A DNA stretch of 64,000 nucleotides from JBOCEF01 sp047610385 (lineage in GTDB: Bacteria > Pseudomonadota > Alphaproteobacteria > Rhodobacterales > Rhodobacteraceae), in contig JBLGAC010000018.1 of NCBI GenBank assembly GCA_047610385.1, positions 1-64,000 on the forward strand. The letters run 5' to 3'. This document shows positions 63,821 through 64,000 of the stretch, piece after piece. The first letter of the stretch is position 1, and the number at the start of each line of letters is the position of its first letter. The notes under the pieces were generated by a model. The model made no database searches. It worked only from the letters and a program-made list of their open reading frames with translations, and had not been told where the DNA came from. A program made the position numbers and the translations under genes.

Positions 63821-64000
63821 TCAGACGTTCAGCAAAAGGTGCTGACGCTCCCACGGGCTGATGACAGTCATGAATTCCTCGTGCTCATAACGCTTCAGCG
63901 CGCAGTAGAGCTTGACGAATTCCTCGCCCAGCATCTCACCAACTTTCTCGCTGCTTTCCAGCAGGTCGATGGCTTCGAGCAGCGAATGGGGCAGATCGCG
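63821..64000 (-). CDS. puuA: Glutamine synthetase family protein, 3' end only
   Basis: Only the last 59 codons lie in the window, ending at stop 63821. They read LPHSLLEAIDLLESSEKVGE, then FVKLYCALKRYEHEEFMTVISPWERQHLLLNV. This tail, with the ISPWER motif, is typical of the glutamine synthetase family members that act as gamma-glutamylputrescine synthetases. It lies three bases upstream of the PuuB-like gene, so the two are one operon. The rest of the protein is outside the window. Confidence 0.85.
   Translation of the reverse strand, partial: RDLPHSLLEAIDLLESSEKVGEMLGEEFVKLYCALKRYEHEEFMTVISPWERQHLLLNV

Overview
This 64 kb window is GC-rich and gene-dense and looks like a chromosomal segment from an alphaproteobacterium of the Rhodobacterales (Rhodobacter/Roseobacter group). 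That placement rests on the gene complement (class II NrdJ, TrgA-like and DUF6280-like proteins, VPLPA-type C-terminal sorting tails, a LysM/solute-binding fusion, DUF2125, DUF2161), on frequent TGATG/ATGA/GTGA gene overlaps and on frequent GTG and TTG starts. I see no rRNA, tRNA, CRISPR array, insertion sequence or prophage.

Region by region. (1) 1-12271, minus strand: a two-partner secretion locus. A giant TpsA exoprotein (at least 2869 codons, running off the left edge) is preceded by its TpsB transporter and by two paralogous periplasmic OmpA-C-domain proteins. (2) 12358-19053: an SDR, a DUF6280-like protein, a UMF1-type MFS permease overlapping MepA, a phytase-like lipoprotein with an apparent CTG start, a VPLPA-tailed protein and QueF. 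(3) 19054-21298: about 2.2 kb with no gene I can support, only short protein-like relics. (4) 21299-24973: GST, acyl-CoA synthetase and a GH19 lysin. (5) 25132-32170: photolyase, FAD oxidoreductase, DUF1365, CFA-type methyltransferase, TrgA-like protein and GPH symporter, a probable singlet-oxygen (RpoE-ChrR type) lipid and DNA protection operon behind a TGATCC-N18-TAACT promoter candidate. (6) 32314-33054: a second VPLPA-tailed gene interrupted by an in-frame amber codon. (7) 33232-38217: pheS, two small membrane proteins, pheT, a strong terminator and mscL. (8) 38421-41321: alanine dehydrogenase, a divergent Lrp/AsnC regulator and AzlCD exporter genes. (9) 41968-48594: MFS permease, coiled-coil membrane protein, greA, tdk and nrdJ. 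(10) 49245-55317: P450, SPFH/NfeD pair, LysM-SBP fusion, ChaC and DUF2125. (11) 55533-59329: hisC-tyrA, a broken outer-membrane barrel gene and a FadL-like porin. (12) 59669-64000: DUF2161, ppa, a DMT exporter with a 28-bp tandem repeat at its 3' end, and the end of a putrescine-type pair (glutamine synthetase family, then a PuuB-like oxidase).

Most genes are housekeeping. The accessory or odd parts are the TPS locus with its OmpA twins and 207-bp internal repeats, the stress-lipid operon, the amber-interrupted VPLPA gene, the decayed Omp gene and the gene-poor stretch. All function calls come from reading the sequence by eye; no search was run.
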